Below, in pieces: positions 62,633 through 64,000 of a stretch of DNA of 64,000 nt (position 1 is the stretch's first letter; every line of letters starts with the position of its first letter). Position numbers and translations under genes: made by a program. Under the pieces are notes generated by a model. The model worked only from the letters and a program-made list of their open reading frames with translations. It was not told the origin of the DNA and ran no database searches. The stretch comes from Runella aurantiaca (GTDB taxonomy: Bacteria; Bacteroidota; Bacteroidia; Cytophagales; Spirosomataceae), in NCBI RefSeq assembly GCF_003339505.1, contig NZ_QPIW01000026.1, positions 1-64,000 of the forward strand, read 5' to 3'.

Positions 62633-63436
62633 TTAATTGGCTTTTCGTACGGTTTGTTCGTCCTGTTCAAGCAGCCCATTCTTACTTAAAATTTCGCGGG
62701 CAAGGTTAAGATAACTGACCGCGCCCTTGCTGTCGGAATCTTGCGCAATGGTAGGAACACCGTAGCTTGGAGATTCACTGAGACGGATATTTCGGGGAAT
62801 GATGGTATTGAAAACCATGTGTTTGAAATGCGCCGTTACCTCATTGACGACTTGGTTGGAAAGGCGCACGCGCATGTCATACATGGTCAGCAAAATGCCT
62901 TCGATGGCCAAATTGGTATTGAGTCGGGTTTGGATAATCTTAATGGTATTGAGCAATTTACCCAAACCTTCCAACGCAAAATATTCGCACTGCACGGGTA
63001 CAATCACCGAATCGGCGGCCGTGAGGCTGTTGATGGTAATCAAACCCAGCGAGGGAGAGCAGTCAATGATGACAAAATCGTAGTCTTCTTTGATGGGCCA
63101 CAAAGCTTCCTTCATTTTTTCCTCGCGGTTTTTGAGATTAATCATTTCAATCTCCGCTCCTACAAGGTCGATGTGGGAAGGCAAAAGGTACAGATTCTCG
63201 AAGTTGGTTTCTACGATGGCTTCCTGAGGAATGACACCTTCTACCATACATTCGTAAATGCTGTATTCGATTTCTTTGGGGTTAAAACCCAAGCCCGACG
63301 TAGAGTTGGCCTGAGGGTCAGCGTCTACGATTAAGGTTTTAAAATCCAGTACTGCTAAACTTGCTGCCAGATTGATGGCAGTGGTCGTTTTACCGACGCC
63401 ACCTTTTTGGTTGGCTATTGCTATAATTTTGCCCAT
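62633..63436 (-). CDS. parA: Chromosome partition ATPase ParA
   Basis: I prefer the ATG at 63436 (267 residues, MGKIIAIANQKGGVGKTTTA). The deviant Walker A KGGVGKTT has signature Lys11 and catalytic Lys16; a Walker A' IVDADPQANSTSG and Walker B FVIIDCSPSLG follow. It is the ParA/Soj ATPase that binds DNA non-specifically and drives parS-ParB complexes to opposite poles. It is the first gene of the set. Upstream lies a parS-like sequence. Confidence 0.95.
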   Translation of the reverse strand: MGKIIAIANQKGGVGKTTTAINLAASLAVLDFKTLIVDADPQANSTSGLGFNPKEIEYSIYECMVEGVIPQEAIVETNFENLYLLPSHIDLVGAEIEMINLKNREEKMKEALWPIKEDYDFVIIDCSPSLGLITINSLTAADSVIVPVQCEYFALEGLGKLLNTIKIIQTRLNTNLAIEGILLTMYDMRVRLSNQVVNEVTAHFKHMVFNTIIPRNIRLSESPSYGVPTIAQDSDSKGAVSYLNLAREILSKNGLLEQDEQTVRKAN

Positions 63437-63460
63437 TGTTGTTAGGTTTACCGCCTTCAA

Positions 63461-63732
63461 ATATCCATCTTTATTCGGACTCTGCCAAACTGTTCCACGT
63501 AAAAAATGTTAAATGTTTCACGATTTAGTAGTAAGGAGTTGGCAGTTAACCCTTAGCAAAGCAACGATTTTGATTTTTTGAAGGGACTTACTTCCCAATT
63601 AAACATTATAAATGAAAGAATGGCCTAAACGAGTGGTAGTGAGGCTCATTTGGAAACGTGTAAATTTTAACAATCATTTAATACTCCCTTATGGGGCGCA
63701 TTTTGTGCCTGCTTTCAAGGATGATTTAACCT
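63461..63732. other. Spacer upstream of parA with parS-like sequences
   Basis: No ORF seen in this region. TGTTCCACGTAAAAAA (63491-63506) matches parS TGTTTCACGTGAAACA at 13 of 16 positions, and TGTTTCACG (63514-63522) is a half-site. Both lie within 90 bases of the parA start. Confidence 0.5.
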
Positions 63733-64000
63733 TTAATAGCCGCATCCGCCAATATATGCTTTAAAAATACTGCCACTTTGGGCTTCAAAACCTGGTTGAA
63801 GGGTGACTGATTTTCCCGCGTTCAGCAGTACGTTTGTGCCCGCCGAAACCGCTGTTGGCCCACCGTTTTGGGTGACAATTGTTGTGGCTGCGTCGTATTT
63901 TCCAGTGGTGATGGTTCCTGACACAAGGCGGGTATCGGGGCAGGGAGGAGAAGCGCCCGTTTCCTGAATGAGAATGTTGTCCAAAAACAAACGATTGCCC
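63733..64000 (-). CDS. C-terminal part of secreted protein with GC-terminal domain
   Basis: The frame is open to the window edge; the first Met-like codon at 63990 is an internal TTG (Leu), so the gene is only partial here. Visible are the end of a preceding domain (NRLFLDNILIQETG, carbohydrate-binding-like) and the 60-residue GC-terminal domain (LLNAGKSVTLQPGFEAQSGS, then Gly-Gly-Cys-Gly-Tyr at the end). It shares this with 9502-12186 and 35933-36763. It is likely another exported carbohydrate-active protein. Confidence 0.75.
   Translation of the reverse strand, partial: GNRLFLDNILIQETGASPPCPDTRLVSGTITTGKYDAATTIVTQNGGPTAVSAGTNVLLNAGKSVTLQPGFEAQSGSIFKAYIGGCGY

Noticed and set aside
63733-63990. 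Complete 85-residue protein
   Set aside because: The frame is open to the window edge and the first codon is an internal TTG; it is only the C-terminus of a longer gene.
62530-64000. Replication origin near parAB
   Set aside because: No DnaA-box cluster or dnaA/gidA gene is visible; parAB in Bacteroidota need not be at oriC.
1-64000. tRNA, rRNA or riboswitch
   Set aside because: No cloverleaf-like or known riboswitch core could be recognised by eye in any spacer.

Overview
The window looks like chromosomal DNA of a Bacteroidota bacterium, most probably Cytophagales close to Runella/Spirosomaceae. The reasons are the lineage-typical families (DUF5683, DUF4886, DUF6973, GH92, a HEAT/cytochrome c dehydrogenase of the PVC type, NIPSNAP, DUF3592), the gene order parA-parB-DUF5683-dapB-lepB, promoter-like TAnnTTTG elements, weak ribosome binding sites, and a shared C-terminal domain ending in Gly-Cys on three secreted proteins. 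The genus is an inference. I saw no rRNA, tRNA, CRISPR array or intact insertion sequence.

Layout. 1-892: AT-rich spacer with a 72-bp direct repeat around a 60-codon ORF that resembles the tail of an Rpn-family protein. 893-6713: secreted carbohydrate-active enzymes (SGNH hydrolase, sialidase-like, ChbG/YdjC deacetylase, GH92). 6861-12186: PfkB kinase-HAD fusion, DUF3592 protein, secreted PQQ-type dehydrogenase. 12500-17818: ALDH7-type dehydrogenase, NhaD antiporter, Na/Ca exchanger, and a glucosyl-3-phosphoglycerate synthase-like glycosyltransferase fused to a SerB-like phosphatase. This block reads as ion and osmotic homeostasis. 18073-22752: a two-component system next to two different L,D-transpeptidases that overlap tail to tail. 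22993-26952: housekeeping and unknown genes (CCG Fe-S protein, inorganic pyrophosphatase, alpha/beta hydrolase). 27065-34983: a five-gene same-strand degradation cluster (GH2, sulfatase, DUF4886/SGNH, CE1-type esterase, sialate O-acetylesterase). 34949-35884: a higBA toxin-antitoxin cassette bracketed by a 28-bp duplication of the 3' end of the esterase gene.

35933-41464: DUF6973 protein, TlpA-like lipoprotein, 1025-residue cytochrome c/HEAT dehydrogenase. 41574-49439: unknown protein, ABC exporter, TonB-dependent receptor with an operator-like palindrome at its promoter, Rpn nuclease, sialidase-like protein. 49638-55201: PQQ sugar dehydrogenase with its cytochrome c, aldo/keto reductase and divergent HxlR regulator, NIPSNAP protein, CoA-transferase. 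55427-58826: S9 peptidase, then an AT-rich accessory patch with a translationally coupled pair of small unknown genes. 58948-63436: the lepB-dapB-DUF5683-parB-parA housekeeping cluster, read from right to left. 63733-64000: the C-terminus of a secreted protein cut by the window edge.

Taken together the organism appears to be a glycan scavenger that exports many hydrolases, esterases and a sulfatase and oxidises sugars in the periplasm with PQQ enzymes and c-type cytochromes. The most interesting signals are the transferred-looking higBA cassette with duplicated gene end, the single-chain GT81-HAD fusion in an ion-homeostasis neighbourhood, the GC-terminal domain shared by three secreted proteins, and the palindrome on the TonB receptor promoter. 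All coordinates were read by eye; no database search was run.
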